Positions 18,364 to 27,892 of a DNA stretch of 64,000 nt are shown one piece after another; position 1 is the stretch's first letter, and each line of letters begins with the position of its first letter. The stretch lies in contig NZ_JARGES010000043.1 in NCBI RefSeq assembly GCF_029210365.1, positions 310,001 to 374,000 of the forward strand. The letters are read 5' to 3'. The notes under the pieces were generated by a model. That model was not told the origin of the DNA. It searched no databases and was given only the letters and a program-made list of their open reading frames with translations. The DNA is from Mesorhizobium sp. YIM 152430 (GTDB lineage Bacteria; Pseudomonadota; Alphaproteobacteria; Rhizobiales; Rhizobiaceae). The position numbers and the translations under genes are program-made.

Positions 18364-20769
18364 TCAGGTGCGCAATACGCCGCCCGTCGACTTTTCGACA
18401 TTGGCGACGATCCTGGCGGCAAGCGCTTCGAAATCCTCGTCGGTCAATGTCCGGTCGGTGGGCTGGATCGCGACTTCGATGGCGACGGATTTCTTGCCCG
18501 AACCGAGCGAAGCGCCCTCGAAGACGTCAAAGACGCGCGCATCCGTGATCAGCTTCTTGTCGGCGCCCGAAGCTGCCTTGACGATGGCGGCCGCCTCGAC
18601 CCTCCTGTCGACCACGAAGGCGAAATCGCGCTTCACCGCCTGGAAGGGCGAAAGGTCGAGGCGCGGCTTTGTCCGCGTGGGCTTCGCCTTCGGCTCGGGG
18701 ATCGCATCGAGATAGATCTCGAAGCCGGCGAGCGGTCCGCTCGCGTCGAGCGCCTCCAGAATCCGCGGATGGAACTCGCCGAACGTGCCGAGCACGATCT
18801 TCGGTCCGAGCTTGATCGTGCCGGAGCGGCCGGGGTGATACCAGCCCGGTCCGCCAGCCTCGACCTGTAGTTTTTCGACCGGCGCGCCGGCGGCTTCGAG
18901 TGCTGCAAATGCATCGGCCTTGGCGTCATAGACGCCGACGGCGCCGGCATTTCCGGCCCAGTGGCGGCCGTGACCTTCAAGCCTGGCGGTGCCGCGCCGG
19001 ACGCCCGCTGCAACGCGCCGCTGCTGGTCGGCGTCGTCACCCTCATAGATGCCGGAAACCTCGAACAGAGCGACATCACCCATGCCGCGATCGGCATTGC
19101 GCTGCGCAGCAGCGATCAGGCCCGGCAGAAGCGAGGGCCGCATGTCCGACATGTCCGCCGCGATCGGATTGGCAAGCTTCAACGCCGGTTGACCGCCGCC
19201 GAAGAGCCTTGCGTGCGCCTCGGGAATGAACGACCAGGTGACGGCCTCCATCATGCCGCGCACGGCAAGCGCGCGCCTGGCGGAGCGGGTGCGGATCTGG
19301 ATCGGCGTCAGCATCTTGCTGTTGACCTTGCCGAAGGTGGGCAGCGGCGCCGGCGCGATCCGGTCGACGCCATGAATGCGCATCACTTCCTCGACGATAT
19401 CGGCCTTCCCGTCGACATCCGGCCGCCAGGACGGCACCGCGACCTCGATCGTCTCGCCCTTGTCCTGCGGCGCGAAGCCGAGCCGGTCAAGGATTGAGAT
19501 GGACTCGGCCTTGGTCACGTCCAATCCGGTCAGTCGCCTGACCTCGGAGACGGGCATCGAAACCTGCTTGGCCTCATGCCCCGCATAACCGACGACCTCT
19601 GTCTCGCATGGCGTGCCACCGCAGATGTCGAGAACGAGTTGGGTGGCCAACTCCATGCCCGGAACCATGAATTCGGGATCGACTCCGCGCTCGAAACGAT
19701 AACGCGCATCGGTGATGATGCCGAGTTCGCGGCCGGTGCGCGCGATGTTCAGCGGCGACCAGAGCGCGGATTCGATCAGGACGTCGGTCGTCGCCTCGTC
19801 GCAACCCGAATGCTCGCCGCCCATCACGCCGGCGATGGACTCGACGCCGTTCTCGTCCGCGATGACGCACATGGCGGAGGTCAGTTCATACTCGCGCCCG
19901 TCGAGCGCCAGCACCTTCTCGCCGTCCATTGCCGCGCGCACGACAAGGTCGCCGGCGACCTTGGCCGCGTCGAAGACGTGGAGCGGCCGGCCGCGGTCGA
20001 AGGTTACATAATTGGTGATGTCGACCAGCGCATTGATCGGGCGAAGACCGATCGCGATCAGTCGCTGCTGCATCCATTTCGGCGACGGACCGTTCTTCAC
20101 GCCCCGAATGAGGCGCAGCGCGAAGCCGGGGCAAAGCTGCGGATCGGCGATCGACACTTTCACCGGCGTCTCGCCCTGACCGGCGACCGGAGCGACGGCC
20201 TGAGTCTTCAGCGTCCCGAGCCCAGATGCCGCGAGATCGCGCGCGATGCCGTAGACGCTGGTCGCATCCGGCCGGTTCGGCGTCAGATTGATCTCGATCA
20301 CCGGATCGTCGAGCCTGGCATAGGTCGCGAAGGGTGTTCCGACCGGCGCATCGGCCGGCAAGTCGATGATGCCGTCATGCTCGTCGGAAAGCTGCAATTC
20401 GCGCTCCGAGCACATCATGCCGTGACTCTCGACGCCGCGAATCTTGCCGACGGAAAGCGTCACGTCGATGCCGGGCACATAGGAACCGGGCGCCGCGAAT
20501 GCGCCGACGAGACCCTCGCGGGCATTCGGCGCGCCGCAGACGACCTGGATCGGCTTGCCGTCGCCCGTGTCGACCATCAAGACGCGCAACTTGTCGGCGT
20601 CGGGATGCTGGACGGCGCTGACCACCTTCGCGATCACGAAGGGCTTCAGCGCAGTCTTGTCATCGACGGCCTCGACCTCGAGGCCGATCATGGTCAGCCG
20701 ATCGCAAATCTCGACCAGCGAGGCGTCGGTTTCGAGATGGTCCTTGAGCCAGGAAAGCGTGAATTTCAT
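18364..20769 (-). CDS. pheT: phenylalanyl-tRNA synthetase beta subunit
   Basis: An 801-residue subunit of the (alpha-beta)2 synthetase. It begins [12 protein letters not shown], has the N-terminal tRNA-binding (EMAP-like) domain at about 40-150, the B3/B4 editing domain in the middle (ALVDITNYV), B5, and a C-terminal anticodon-binding FDX-ACB domain ([13 protein letters not shown]). It charges tRNA-Phe together with PheS. Unusually, three small genes (GFA, DUF2442, DUF4160) separate it from pheS, although all read the same way. Confidence 0.97.
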   Translation of the reverse strand: MKFTLSWLKDHLETDASLVEICDRLTMIGLEVEAVDDKTALKPFVIAKVVSAVQHPDADKLRVLMVDTGDGKPIQVVCGAPNAREGLVGAFAAPGSYVPGIDVTLSVGKIRGVESHGMMCSERELQLSDEHDGIIDLPADAPVGTPFATYARLDDPVIEINLTPNRPDATSVYGIARDLAASGLGTLKTQAVAPVAGQGETPVKVSIADPQLCPGFALRLIRGVKNGPSPKWMQQRLIAIGLRPINALVDITNYVTFDRGRPLHVFDAAKVAGDLVVRAAMDGEKVLALDGREYELTSAMCVIADENGVESIAGVMGGEHSGCDEATTDVLIESALWSPLNIARTGRELGIITDARYRFERGVDPEFMVPGMELATQLVLDICGGTPCETEVVGYAGHEAKQVSMPVSEVRRLTGLDVTKAESISILDRLGFAPQDKGETIEVAVPSWRPDVDGKADIVEEVMRIHGVDRIAPAPLPTFGKVNSKMLTPIQIRTRSARRALAVRGMMEAVTWSFIPEAHARLFGGGQPALKLANPIAADMSDMRPSLLPGLIAAAQRNADRGMGDVALFEVSGIYEGDDADQQRRVAAGVRRGTARLEGHGRHWAGNAGAVGVYDAKADAFAALEAAGAPVEKLQVEAGGPGWYHPGRSGTIKLGPKIVLGTFGEFHPRILEALDASGPLAGFEIYLDAIPEPKAKPTRTKPRLDLSPFQAVKRDFAFVVDRRVEAAAIVKAASGADKKLITDARVFDVFEGASLGSGKKSVAIEVAIQPTDRTLTDEDFEALAARIVANVEKSTGGVLRT

Positions 20770-20790
20770 CGGTCTCGTCCAGTCTGGTCG

Positions 20791-21189
20791 TCAGCGTTCG
20801 ATCGAAAACCCGTCGAAGCGCGGAAGGTCGTCGTCAATCTGAAAAAACGGCAGCCGCCGTTTCTCGAAGGCGTGCATGGTCGGCGCATAGCGCTCCGGTT
20901 CGTCCATGAAGCCGAGCGAAAGATAGGTCTCGCCCGGCAGCTTGTCGTCGCGATAGCCGATCTGACTGCCGCAATGGTCGCAAAAGCGCCGCTCCACACC
21001 GCCGGCCCGCCACGTCTTCGGCTCGCCATGCCAGGTCAGGTCATCGTCGCGAAAGCCCACGAACGCCATCACCGGCGCACCGGTCTGCTTGCGGCAGTCG
21101 CGACAGTGGCAATAGGAGCGCCAGAAGGGTTCGGCGCTCGCCTCGGCGGAGATGAGGCCGCAGCGGCAGGAGCCGGAATGAAGCGTCAT
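20791..21189 (-). CDS. GFA family zinc-binding protein
   Basis: A 132-residue protein with the GFA (glutathione-dependent formaldehyde-activating enzyme/CENP-V) fold. Zinc-ligand cysteine pairs are visible as SCRCG (near residue 9), CHCRDC (27-32) and CDHCG (about 70-74). The family includes formaldehyde-glutathione adduct enzymes, but most members have no known function. The start at 21189 gives the normal N-terminal MTLHSGSCRCG. It lies four bases after DUF2442 and 21 before pheT. Confidence 0.9.
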   Translation of the reverse strand: MTLHSGSCRCGLISAEASAEPFWRSYCHCRDCRKQTGAPVMAFVGFRDDDLTWHGEPKTWRAGGVERRFCDHCGSQIGYRDDKLPGETYLSLGFMDEPERYAPTMHAFEKRRLPFFQIDDDLPRFDGFSIER

Positions 21190-21193
21190 CCTT

Positions 21194-21469
21194 TCAGGCG
21201 ACCTTCTGCGGGGCACGGGCGCCCGGCGCCTTCTTGCCGAGAAACATGCTCTTGACGGAGATGCCTTCGTCGACGGCAGTCCACCAGATGCCCTCATGCA
21301 TCAATTCGATATCGTTGAGCTGCGCATGATCGAGCTCGGCGAGGAACGGGTACCACCAAAGCGGCGTCGCAATGGAGCGACCGTCGGCCAACGTGACATG
21401 CACGTCCTCATTCGTGCACCACGCCCTGACAGGACGCATCTCGTCGGTCTCAAACGCCAAAGAAGTCAT
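21194..21469 (-). CDS. DUF2442 domain-containing protein
   Basis: A 91-residue protein with the DUF2442 pattern: an N-terminal VHVTLADGRSIATPLWWYP and a C-terminal EGIWWTAVDEGISVKSM. Its start overlaps the end of the DUF4160 gene by 20 bases, so the two are coupled. DUF2442 and DUF4160 genes often occur together and have been suggested to be toxin-antitoxin-like. That role is inference; here they are embedded between essential pheS and pheT. Confidence 0.85.
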   Translation of the reverse strand: MTSLAFETDEMRPVRAWCTNEDVHVTLADGRSIATPLWWYPFLAELDHAQLNDIELMHEGIWWTAVDEGISVKSMFLGKKAPGARAPQKVA

Positions 21470-21686
21470 TCCAAGCACCCATCCAGTCATCGCGACGCTC
21501 GGCAACGACGGTGAGCAGTCGCGCCACTTCGCGTTCATTGTATCCCTTGTTGGTGGTGATCTCCAAGCTTTGCAGCCAGACCTTCAGGGATTTGCCGTCC
21601 TTAACAATGTGAACATGCAGCGGCTCGTCGATATCGAGGGCGTAGAAGCGGAACTTGTAGCCGTGCCAGATGAGCAGTGTCGGCAT
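21450..21686 (-). CDS. DUF4160 domain-containing protein
   Basis: A 78-residue basic/acidic protein with the DUF4160 signature: LLIWHGYKFRFYALDIDEPLHVHI near the start, including the conserved EPxHVHV-type motif, and a C-terminal WMGAWNDFF. It lies three bases after pheS and overlaps the DUF2442 gene by 20 bases. The biochemical role is unknown. The partner arrangement suggests a two-protein module. Confidence 0.85.
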   Translation of the reverse strand: MPTLLIWHGYKFRFYALDIDEPLHVHIVKDGKSLKVWLQSLEITTNKGYNEREVARLLTVVAERRDDWMGAWNDFFGV

Positions 21687-21689
21687 TCC

Positions 21690-22775
21690 CTAGCTCGACA
21701 ACCCCCCGAACAAAGTCGGCATATCCAGCGGCCTGAAACCGTAATGCGCCAGCCAGCGCATGTCGGCGTCGAAGAAGGCGCGCAGGTCCGGCATTCCGTA
21801 TTTCAGCATGGCGATGCGGTCGATGCCCATGCCCCAGGCAAAGCCCTGATATTCGTCCGGATCGAGCCCGCCGGCCCGCAGCACGTTCGGATGGACCATG
21901 CCGCAGCCGAGAATTTCCATCCAGTCGTTTCCCTCGCCGAAGCGCACCTCACCCGGCCGCGAGCGGTCGCACTGGATATCGACTTCCATCGACGGTTCGG
22001 TGAACGGGAAGAAGGACGGGCGAAACCGCATCTTCACGGACGGCACCTCGAAGAACGTCTTACAAAACTCCTCCAGCACCCATTTCATGTTGGCGACGTT
22101 GGCGGTCCTGTCGACGACCAGTCCCTCGACCTGATGGAACATCGGCGAGTGCGTCGCGTCGGAATCCTGCCGATAGGTCTTGCCGGGTATGACGATGCGG
22201 ATCGGCGGCTTCTGCGCCTCCATCGTGCGGATCTGCACCGGCGAGGTATGCGTGCGCAAAAGCTTTCGCTCTCCTGCCTCGTTCGGCGGCAGGAAGAACG
22301 TGTCGTGCATCTCGCGCGCCGGGTGGCCTTCGGGGAAGTTCAGCGCGGTGAAATTGTAATAGTCCGTCTCGATGTCCGGGCCTTCGGCGATTGCGAAGCC
22401 CATGTCGCCGAAGATCGCCGTGATCTCGTCGATCACCTGGCTGATCGGATGGATGCGGCCGCGCTCGGCCGGCGCCTGGCGGACGGAGAGCGTGACGTCG
22501 AGCTTTTCGGCGGCGAGGCGGGCATCGATCGCCGCATCGCGCAATTCGTGTCTGCGCGCGGCGATCGCTTCGGTGACGCGCAGTTTCAGCCCGTTGATCG
22601 CCGGCCCCATCGTCTGGCGCTCGTCCGCGCTCATCGCACCCAGGGTCTTCAGCTTCTCCGAGATCGAGCCCTTCTTGCCCAGCGCAGCCACGCGCACGGC
22701 CTCGATCGACTGCTCGTCCGAGGCCGACGCGATGTCGTCCATCAGGCTCGTTTCCAGGGATTGCAGATCGCTCAT
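21690..22775 (-). CDS. pheS: phenylalanyl-tRNA synthetase alpha subunit
   Basis: A 361-residue class II synthetase subunit. An N-terminal coiled coil (residues 1-90) precedes the catalytic core with motif 2 ([19 protein letters not shown]) and motif 3 ([13 protein letters not shown]). It activates phenylalanine and joins it to tRNA-Phe with PheT. The start at 22775 gives the usual MSDLQSLE beginning; a 14-codon upstream extension has no homology. Confidence 0.97.
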   Translation of the reverse strand: MSDLQSLETSLMDDIASASDEQSIEAVRVAALGKKGSISEKLKTLGAMSADERQTMGPAINGLKLRVTEAIAARRHELRDAAIDARLAAEKLDVTLSVRQAPAERGRIHPISQVIDEITAIFGDMGFAIAEGPDIETDYYNFTALNFPEGHPAREMHDTFFLPPNEAGERKLLRTHTSPVQIRTMEAQKPPIRIVIPGKTYRQDSDATHSPMFHQVEGLVVDRTANVANMKWVLEEFCKTFFEVPSVKMRFRPSFFPFTEPSMEVDIQCDRSRPGEVRFGEGNDWMEILGCGMVHPNVLRAGGLDPDEYQGFAWGMGIDRIAMLKYGMPDLRAFFDADMRWLAHYGFRPLDMPTLFGGLSS

Positions 22776-22819
22776 TTTGAATTCCAGCTCGAAAGGGGGC
22801 GCAGACGGGCCGCACAATG

Positions 22820-22851
22820 AAAAACCCGCGCAGGCTTTGCCAGCGCGGGTT
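22820..22851 (-). terminator. rho-independent terminator between rplT and pheS
   Basis: The stem AACCCGCGC / GCGCGGGTT (22823-22831 with 22843-22851) is extended inside by GGC/GCC around a 3-base loop, and is followed on the minus strand by TTTTT. It lies 42 bases after rplT and 45 before pheS. It may end the infC-rpmI-rplT transcript or attenuate pheS. I see no phenylalanine-rich leader peptide. Confidence 0.85.
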
Positions 22852-22892
22852 CCCGATATCAGGTCGAACGAGTTCGGGAAAGACGCTGGCGC

Positions 22893-23294
22893 TTAGGCGA
22901 CAACGCTTTCAAACTGGTTCGGGGTCGTGTCCTTGAGGTAGTCGAGCGAGGCTTTCGACTTGACGACGAGCGCAGCGAATGCCTGCGGCTCGTGGATCGC
23001 CATGTCGGAAAGAACCTTGCGGTCGATCTCGATGCCGGCCTTGTTCAGGCCGTCGATGAAACGGCCATAGGTCAGGCCGTGCTCGCGGACGGCAGCGTTG
23101 ATGCGCTGAATCCAGAGCGCACGGAAATTGCGCTTGCGGTTCTTGCGATCGCGATAGGCATATTGCAGCGACTTCTCGACTGCCTGCTTGGCGATGCGGA
23201 TGGTGTTCTTGCGGCGGCCGTAGAAACCCTTGGCGGCCTTCAGAACCTTCTTGTGCTTGGCGTGGGACGTTACGCCCCTCTTGACGCGTGCCAT
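22893..23294 (-). CDS. rplT: 50S ribosomal protein L20
   Basis: A 133-residue basic ribosomal protein beginning [18 protein letters not shown], with the conserved [30 protein letters not shown]. It binds 23S rRNA early in 50S assembly and, in several bacteria, represses its own operon. It lies 35 bases after rpmI in the standard infC-rpmI-rplT order. The tail ([11 protein letters not shown]...QFESVVA) is slightly longer than in E. coli, as is usual in alphaproteobacteria. Confidence 0.97.
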   Translation of the reverse strand: MARVKRGVTSHAKHKKVLKAAKGFYGRRKNTIRIAKQAVEKSLQYAYRDRKNRKRNFRALWIQRINAAVREHGLTYGRFIDGLNKAGIEIDRKVLSDMAIHEPQAFAALVVKSKASLDYLKDTTPNQFESVVA

Positions 23295-23329
23295 GTCATG
23301 ATCTCCTTAAATTCTTCGGTCCGAGGGCC

Positions 23330-23539
23330 TTAAAGGCCGCCGCCATTGGGCAGATAGTTGCGGATCACCTTCTTGGCGTCGGGCTCCGCGAGAACCATCA
23401 TGCCGCGCGCGTCGCGGATGAACTTGTTGGAACGCTTGATCATGCCATGGCGCTTGCCTGCGGCAGCCGCCTTGACCTTGCCAGTGCCGGTTATCTTGAA
23501 CCGCTTCTTGGCCGAAGACTTCGTCTTCATCTTGGGCAT
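23330..23539 (-). CDS. rpmI: 50S ribosomal protein L35
   Basis: A 69-residue basic protein beginning [21 protein letters not shown], with the usual KRHGMI and a C-terminal YLPNGG-type end. It is a large-subunit component, between infC and rplT. Confidence 0.97.
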   Translation of the reverse strand: MPKMKTKSSAKKRFKITGTGKVKAAAAGKRHGMIKRSNKFIRDARGMMVLAEPDAKKVIRNYLPNGGGL

Positions 23540-23797
23540 TTTGCTTCTCCGGTTATTTGGCTCACGGCAGGGTCGCTTTCGCTCCCCGCCTCCGCACGGG
23601 GCGGCCGATCACGGCCGACGCGCAGTCGCGCTTGCCTCGCTATCGCTCGGTTTTGCGCTTGTTCTTGAGCTTGTTTGAGCATTTCGAGCCGACACGGCAT
23701 GCCCTGCCGGACGGCTCACGAACGCGCGGTCTATAACCGCATGGCGAAAAAAGCGCAACGGAGATTCGTACCGTCTCCGTCGCACCTGAAAGATCGG

Positions 23798-24334
23798 TCA
23801 GCGCGGCGCCAGCACCATCATCATCTGGCGGCCTTCGAGCTTTGGCTCGGCCTCGACCTTGGCGATCTCGGCGACTTCCTCCCGCACCCGGTTCAAAAGC
23901 TTCATGCCAAGTTCCATATGCGCCATTTCGCGGCCGCGGAAGCGAAGCGTCAGCTTGACCTTGTCCCCTTCGTCGAAGAACCGGCGAACGGCCTTCATCT
24001 TCACCTCATAATCATGAGTGTCGATGTTGGGACGCATCTTGATCTCCTTGATCTCGATGGTCTTCTGCTTCTTGCGCGCTTCGGCCGCCTTTTTCTGATT
24101 GGCGTATTTCATCTTGCCGAGATCGGTGATCTTGCAGACGGGCGGGGTCTGGTTCGGCGAGATTTCCACGAGATCCATGCCTGCATCCTCGGCGAGGATC
24201 AGGGCTTCATTGATCGACACGACGCCACGATTCTGGCCTTCGGCATCGATGAGCTGCACCTGCGGTACACGGATGTCACGGTTGGAGCGCGGGCCTTCCT
24301 TGGTCGGCGTCGCGGCTTTGAACGGTCTGCGAAT
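23798..24334 (-). CDS. infC: translation initiation factor IF-3 (ATT start codon)
   Basis: A 178-residue factor that keeps 30S subunits apart from 50S and monitors start-codon choice. The first standard-type codon in frame is GTG at 24259 (QLIDAEG), but the conserved N-terminus continues upstream as [19 protein letters not shown] and IRVPQ to an ATT at 24334-24332. A GAGGAG ribosome binding site lies nine bases before that ATT, and no ATG, GTG or TTG fits. E. coli infC also starts with AUU, which lets IF-3 repress its own translation, so the same control is likely here. Confidence 0.93.
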   Translation of the reverse strand: MRRPFKAATPTKEGPRSNRDIRVPQVQLIDAEGQNRGVVSINEALILAEDAGMDLVEISPNQTPPVCKITDLGKMKYANQKKAAEARKKQKTIEIKEIKMRPNIDTHDYEVKMKAVRRFFDEGDKVKLTLRFRGREMAHMELGMKLLNRVREEVAEIAKVEAEPKLEGRQMMMVLAPR

Positions 24335-24533
24335 GGTCGTAGTCTCCTCAAATCATTGACGTTCGGGGTCTGCAATCGGCAGTCACGGACGAACTTGCGC
24401 TTCTGTCGCCGCGCCACGGGGCGTGTCAATAGCACAGACGGCGCGAAAAATCACGGGGGTCGCGAAAAAGTGGCGAGGTCGCCGTCCCATGCTATCAGAT
24501 GGCGCGAAACGGCCTGGAATCAAGGAGACGACC

Positions 24534-25310
24534 ATGGAGCGCCCCGCGCCCGCCACGCTGCAAGTCGACGGAATCGACATCGTCTATCGTCGCCGTCCCG
24601 GCCGCGCGCCGGGGATCGTCTGGCTCGGCGGATATCGCTCCGACATGCTCGGCACCAAGGCTGAGGCGCTGGACGCATGGGCCGCAGAGACGGGCCGCGC
24701 GAGCCTGCGCCACGACTATTCCGGCCATGGCGAATCCGGCGGCCAATTCATCGACGGGACGATCTCCAAGTGGCTGGCCGAGAGCCTGGCCATCTTCCGC
24801 AGCCAGACCAAGGGTCCGCAGGTCCTCGTCGGCTCGTCGATGGGCGCATGGATCGCGCTGCGCATGGTGCAGGAGTTGCAGAAGTCGGGCGACGGCGACC
24901 GGGTCGGCGCGCTCCTCCTGCTCGCGCCCGCGCCCGACTTCACGGTCGAGTTGATGGAGCCGCAACTTTCGACCGCGCAGCGACGCGACCTCGAGACGAA
25001 CGGCCACATGGAGGAGCACTCCGAATACTCGCCCGAGCCCAACATCTACACGCGCGCGCTGTTCGAGGACGGCCGCGCCAACCGGGTGATGACCGGCATC
25101 ATCGATACGCACTGCCCGGTCACGATCATCCAGGGCCTCGCCGATCCCGACGTTCCGCATACCCATGCATTGAAGCTTGTCGAGCATCTGCCAGCCGACG
25201 ACGTCACGCTGTCGCTCGTCAGGGGTGGCGATCACCGCCTGTCGCGGCCTCAGGACATCGATCTGATCGTCAAGGCCGCAAAAGGCTTGTGCGAGCGGAT
25301 TTCCGCCTGA
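24534..25310 (+). CDS. alpha/beta hydrolase (ABHD10-like)
   Basis: A 258-residue serine hydrolase. The nucleophile elbow is GSSMGAW (around residue 101), with RHDYSGHGES earlier as the oxyanion-hole strand; the likely catalytic aspartate is in GLADPDVP and the histidine in GGDHRLS near the C-terminus. It resembles mitochondrial ABHD10-type thioesterases or de-acylases; substrate unknown. The start at 24534 has AAGGAGACGACC before it. Its stop overlaps the next gene's start by one base (TGATG). Confidence 0.85.
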   Translation: MERPAPATLQVDGIDIVYRRRPGRAPGIVWLGGYRSDMLGTKAEALDAWAAETGRASLRHDYSGHGESGGQFIDGTISKWLAESLAIFRSQTKGPQVLVGSSMGAWIALRMVQELQKSGDGDRVGALLLLAPAPDFTVELMEPQLSTAQRRDLETNGHMEEHSEYSPEPNIYTRALFEDGRANRVMTGIIDTHCPVTIIQGLADPDVPHTHALKLVEHLPADDVTLSLVRGGDHRLSRPQDIDLIVKAAKGLCERISA

Positions 25311-26464
25311 TGCGGCTTTCGGTCGTCGTCTCCTCCTTCGTCGCCGCGGTCGTCGGCTTCGGCGGGACGCTGGCGCTCGTCATCGCGGCCGCCGTTGCGG
25401 TCGGCGCGACGCGGGAGCAGACCGCCAGCCTCGTGACCGCCGTCTGTCTCGCCAAGGCGGCCGAAACGCTGATCTTGTCCTGGTGGACGCGAATGCCGGT
25501 CATCACCGCATGGTCGACGCCCGGTGCGGCGCTCGTCGGTGCGAGTGCGGGCTTCACCATGAACGAGGCGGTCGGCGCGTTCATCGGCGCTGCTCTTCTG
25601 CTGGTCCTTACCGGCTTCTTTCGCCCGCTCACCCGACTGGTCTCGATGATCCCGTCTTCCGTCGCTTCGGGTATGCTGGCCGGCATCGTCGTCGCCTTCG
25701 TCATGGGAGCGGCGCGCGCCGCCAGCATGGACCCGGTTCTGGCTCTGCCGCTGCTTCTGGCCTTCTTCGTCATCCGGCTCTTCCATCCTGCTCTTTCCGT
25801 GCTCGCGGTGCTGTTGGGCGGCGGCGTGCTTGCCGTCGTGCTCGGCCGCGTCAGCGGGCTGCCGGCATTCGAGATGTCGACGCTCGTCTGGACACGACCT
25901 GATTTTTCGTTCGCGGCGTTCATCGGCCTCGCATTGCCGCTTTATTTCGTCACCATGGCCTCGCAGAATCTTGCCGGCATCGCCGTCCTGCGCGCGGCCG
26001 GCTACAATCCGTCAGCCGGAATCCTGATCGGAACGACCGGATTCTTTTCGCTCCTGTCCGCCCCATTCAATGCGCTGACGACGAACCTCGCGGCGATTTC
26101 GGCTACCATCTGCACCGACCCCGAAGCGCATCCTGACCCGACCAAGCGCTGGCTGACCGGGCCGTTCTACGCGCTCTGGTACGTTCTTTTCGCGATCTTC
26201 GGCGCTTCGCTGGTCGCGCTTTTCGACTTACTTCCGCAAAGCCTGGTCCTGCTGGTCGCCGGAATCGGGCTTCTCGCCCCGCTGACCAATGCGCTGGCTC
26301 TCGCCATGGCCGATCCCGCCGAGCGCGTGCCGGCCGTGATCGCCTTCGCAGTCACCGCCTCGGGTCTGACGATCGGCGGCATCGGCGCCGCCTTCTGGGG
26401 GCTGACCGCGGGGTTGCTCGTTCTCGTGCTCGACCGTCTGGCGGCCCGTCGGAAACGGAGTTGA
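25310..26464 (+). CDS. benzoate/H+ symporter BenE family transporter
   Basis: A 384-residue polytopic membrane protein with about eleven hydrophobic segments. The N-terminal domain (VVGFGGTLALVIAAAVAVGA), WSTPGAALVG, and the ALPLYFVTMASQNLAGIAVLRAAGY segment are typical of BenE/NCS2-like carriers that import benzoate with protons. The ATG at 25310 overlaps the preceding stop, indicating coupling with the hydrolase. An upstream in-frame extension lies wholly inside the hydrolase gene and is rejected. The substrate here is unproven. Confidence 0.87.
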   Translation: MRLSVVVSSFVAAVVGFGGTLALVIAAAVAVGATREQTASLVTAVCLAKAAETLILSWWTRMPVITAWSTPGAALVGASAGFTMNEAVGAFIGAALLLVLTGFFRPLTRLVSMIPSSVASGMLAGIVVAFVMGAARAASMDPVLALPLLLAFFVIRLFHPALSVLAVLLGGGVLAVVLGRVSGLPAFEMSTLVWTRPDFSFAAFIGLALPLYFVTMASQNLAGIAVLRAAGYNPSAGILIGTTGFFSLLSAPFNALTTNLAAISATICTDPEAHPDPTKRWLTGPFYALWYVLFAIFGASLVALFDLLPQSLVLLVAGIGLLAPLTNALALAMADPAERVPAVIAFAVTASGLTIGGIGAAFWGLTAGLLVLVLDRLAARRKRS

Positions 26465-26566
26465 TTGCGCGGCGTGTCCGATTTTTCTTGAAGTCGGTTT
26501 CCCCCGTTCCCATCTCGCAATGAAGCAGCCGGATGGGCTGCGAGCCACCGAAAGGAACGGGTGACG

Positions 26567-26995
26567 ATGACGAAAGCACTGATCCGTCCTGCATGGACGC
26601 CTGCCACCATCGCCTTGATGGTCATCGGCTTCATGGTGTTCTGGCCGCTCGGCCTCGCCATGCTCGCCTACATCATCTGGGGCGACCGCCTCGACGCCTT
26701 CAAGAGCGACGTCAATCGCGCGACGGACGGATTCTTTTCGTCCTGCCGCAAGGCTTCTTATCGTGCGGGTGCGCCACGCACCGGCAATGTCGCCTTCGAC
26801 GACTGGCGCACCAAGGAACTCAATCGCCTCGATGAAGAGCGCCGCAAGCTCGACGAGATGCGCGACGAGTTTGACGAGTATGCCCGCGAATTGCGTCGCG
26901 CCAAGGACCAGGAAGAGTTCGATCGCTTCATGGCCAACCGTTCGCGCAACACGCCGCAAAAGCCCCAGGACGGCGAAGTCTTCAATCCGGCCTGA
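26567..26995 (+). CDS. DUF2852 domain-containing membrane protein
   Basis: A 142-residue protein with one or two N-terminal membrane segments (IALMVIGFMVFWPLGLAMLAYIIW, residues 13-36), then a long charged coiled-coil region (LDEERRKLDEMRDEFDEYAREL). The pattern is DUF2852, common in Rhizobiales and of unknown function. The ATG at 26567 has AAAGGAACGG upstream; an in-frame GTG two codons earlier is less likely. Confidence 0.85.
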   Translation: MTKALIRPAWTPATIALMVIGFMVFWPLGLAMLAYIIWGDRLDAFKSDVNRATDGFFSSCRKASYRAGAPRTGNVAFDDWRTKELNRLDEERRKLDEMRDEFDEYARELRRAKDQEEFDRFMANRSRNTPQKPQDGEVFNPA

Positions 26996-27093
26996 GTCGC
27001 CGCGATTGGGATGAGATGAAGACGGCGTCGCGCAAGCGGCGCCGTTTATCATTTTGCTCCGTCGATCTTCACCGAATCGCCTAGATTGCCGCC

Positions 27094-27846
27094 ATGGTTC
27101 TCGGCCTCTTCAAACCGCGCCCGCGACAGCCCGCTGTTCCCATCGAGCGAATGCACGCCGTCGCCGCGCGCACGCTTCCCCTGCGCATCGTCGAGAACAC
27201 GCGCGCCAAGCGGCTGACATTACGCATCGAAGCGGGCGGGAAGGGGCTGCGGGTCACCGTGCCGCCGGGCATCGATCCGCGCGAGGTTGACCATTTCCTC
27301 GCTCGGCATCGAGGCTGGCTCGAAACGCGACTGGCGAAACTGCCGGAGGAGGCGGCCCTGCGTCCCGGCGTCAAGCTGCCCGTGCGTGGCGTCCCGCATC
27401 TGATCGCACACCAGCCGGGGCGCGGCACGGTGACGGTCGGCGCGATCGAGGGCGAGCCGGCGCTCATCGTCCATGGCGACCGCGCGCATTTGCAACGGCG
27501 CCTCGCAGACTTCCTCAAGCGCGAGGCCAGGCGCGACATCGAAATCCTCGTCGCCAAACACACCGACGCTGTCGGCCGCCGCGCGAAAACCGTTCGCTAT
27601 CGCGATACGACGAGCCGCTGGGGCTCATGCACGTCCGACGGCACGCTCTCCTTTTCCTGGCGCATCATGATGGCGCCGAAGACAGTGATCGACTACCTCG
27701 TCGCGCATGAAGTGGCGCATCTGAAGGAGATGAACCACGGCCCGAAATTCTGGGCGCTCTGCCGCGAGCTTTGCCCGCGAACCGACGAGGCCCGCGCCTG
27801 GCTCAAGAAGAACGGCGGCGCGCTCCAGGCGATCCGGTTCGAATAG
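27094..27846 (+). CDS. YgjP-type (SprT/M48-like) metallopeptidase
   Basis: A 250-residue protein with the zinc motif HEVAH (VAHEVAHLKEMNHGPKFW, near residue 208) plus a third histidine six residues on, as in the DUF45/YgjP metallopeptidase-like family. Upstream, RYRDTTSRWGSCTSDGTLSFSW is the other family hallmark. The physiological substrate of the family is unknown. It stands alone between the DUF2852 gene and trpF. Confidence 0.9.
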   Translation: MVLGLFKPRPRQPAVPIERMHAVAARTLPLRIVENTRAKRLTLRIEAGGKGLRVTVPPGIDPREVDHFLARHRGWLETRLAKLPEEAALRPGVKLPVRGVPHLIAHQPGRGTVTVGAIEGEPALIVHGDRAHLQRRLADFLKREARRDIEILVAKHTDAVGRRAKTVRYRDTTSRWGSCTSDGTLSFSWRIMMAPKTVIDYLVAHEVAHLKEMNHGPKFWALCRELCPRTDEARAWLKKNGGALQAIRFE

Positions 27847-27892
27847 CAACCGCTCCTCGACTTCGCCGCGATTCCATGGCACTTGCCCGGCC

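Noticed and set aside
19576-21255. 559-codon plus-strand frame opposite pheT and the GFA gene
   Set aside because: It spans two genes of the other strand and carries no domain; a typical high-GC shadow frame.
22820-22892. Phenylalanine-rich leader peptide for attenuation of pheS
   Set aside because: The sequence between rplT and the hairpin contains no short frame with clustered Phe codons, so an ordinary terminator is the simpler reading.
24677-25309. Upstream extension of the BenE-type frame
   Set aside because: It lies wholly inside the hydrolase gene in another frame; the TGATG junction gives the natural start at 25310.
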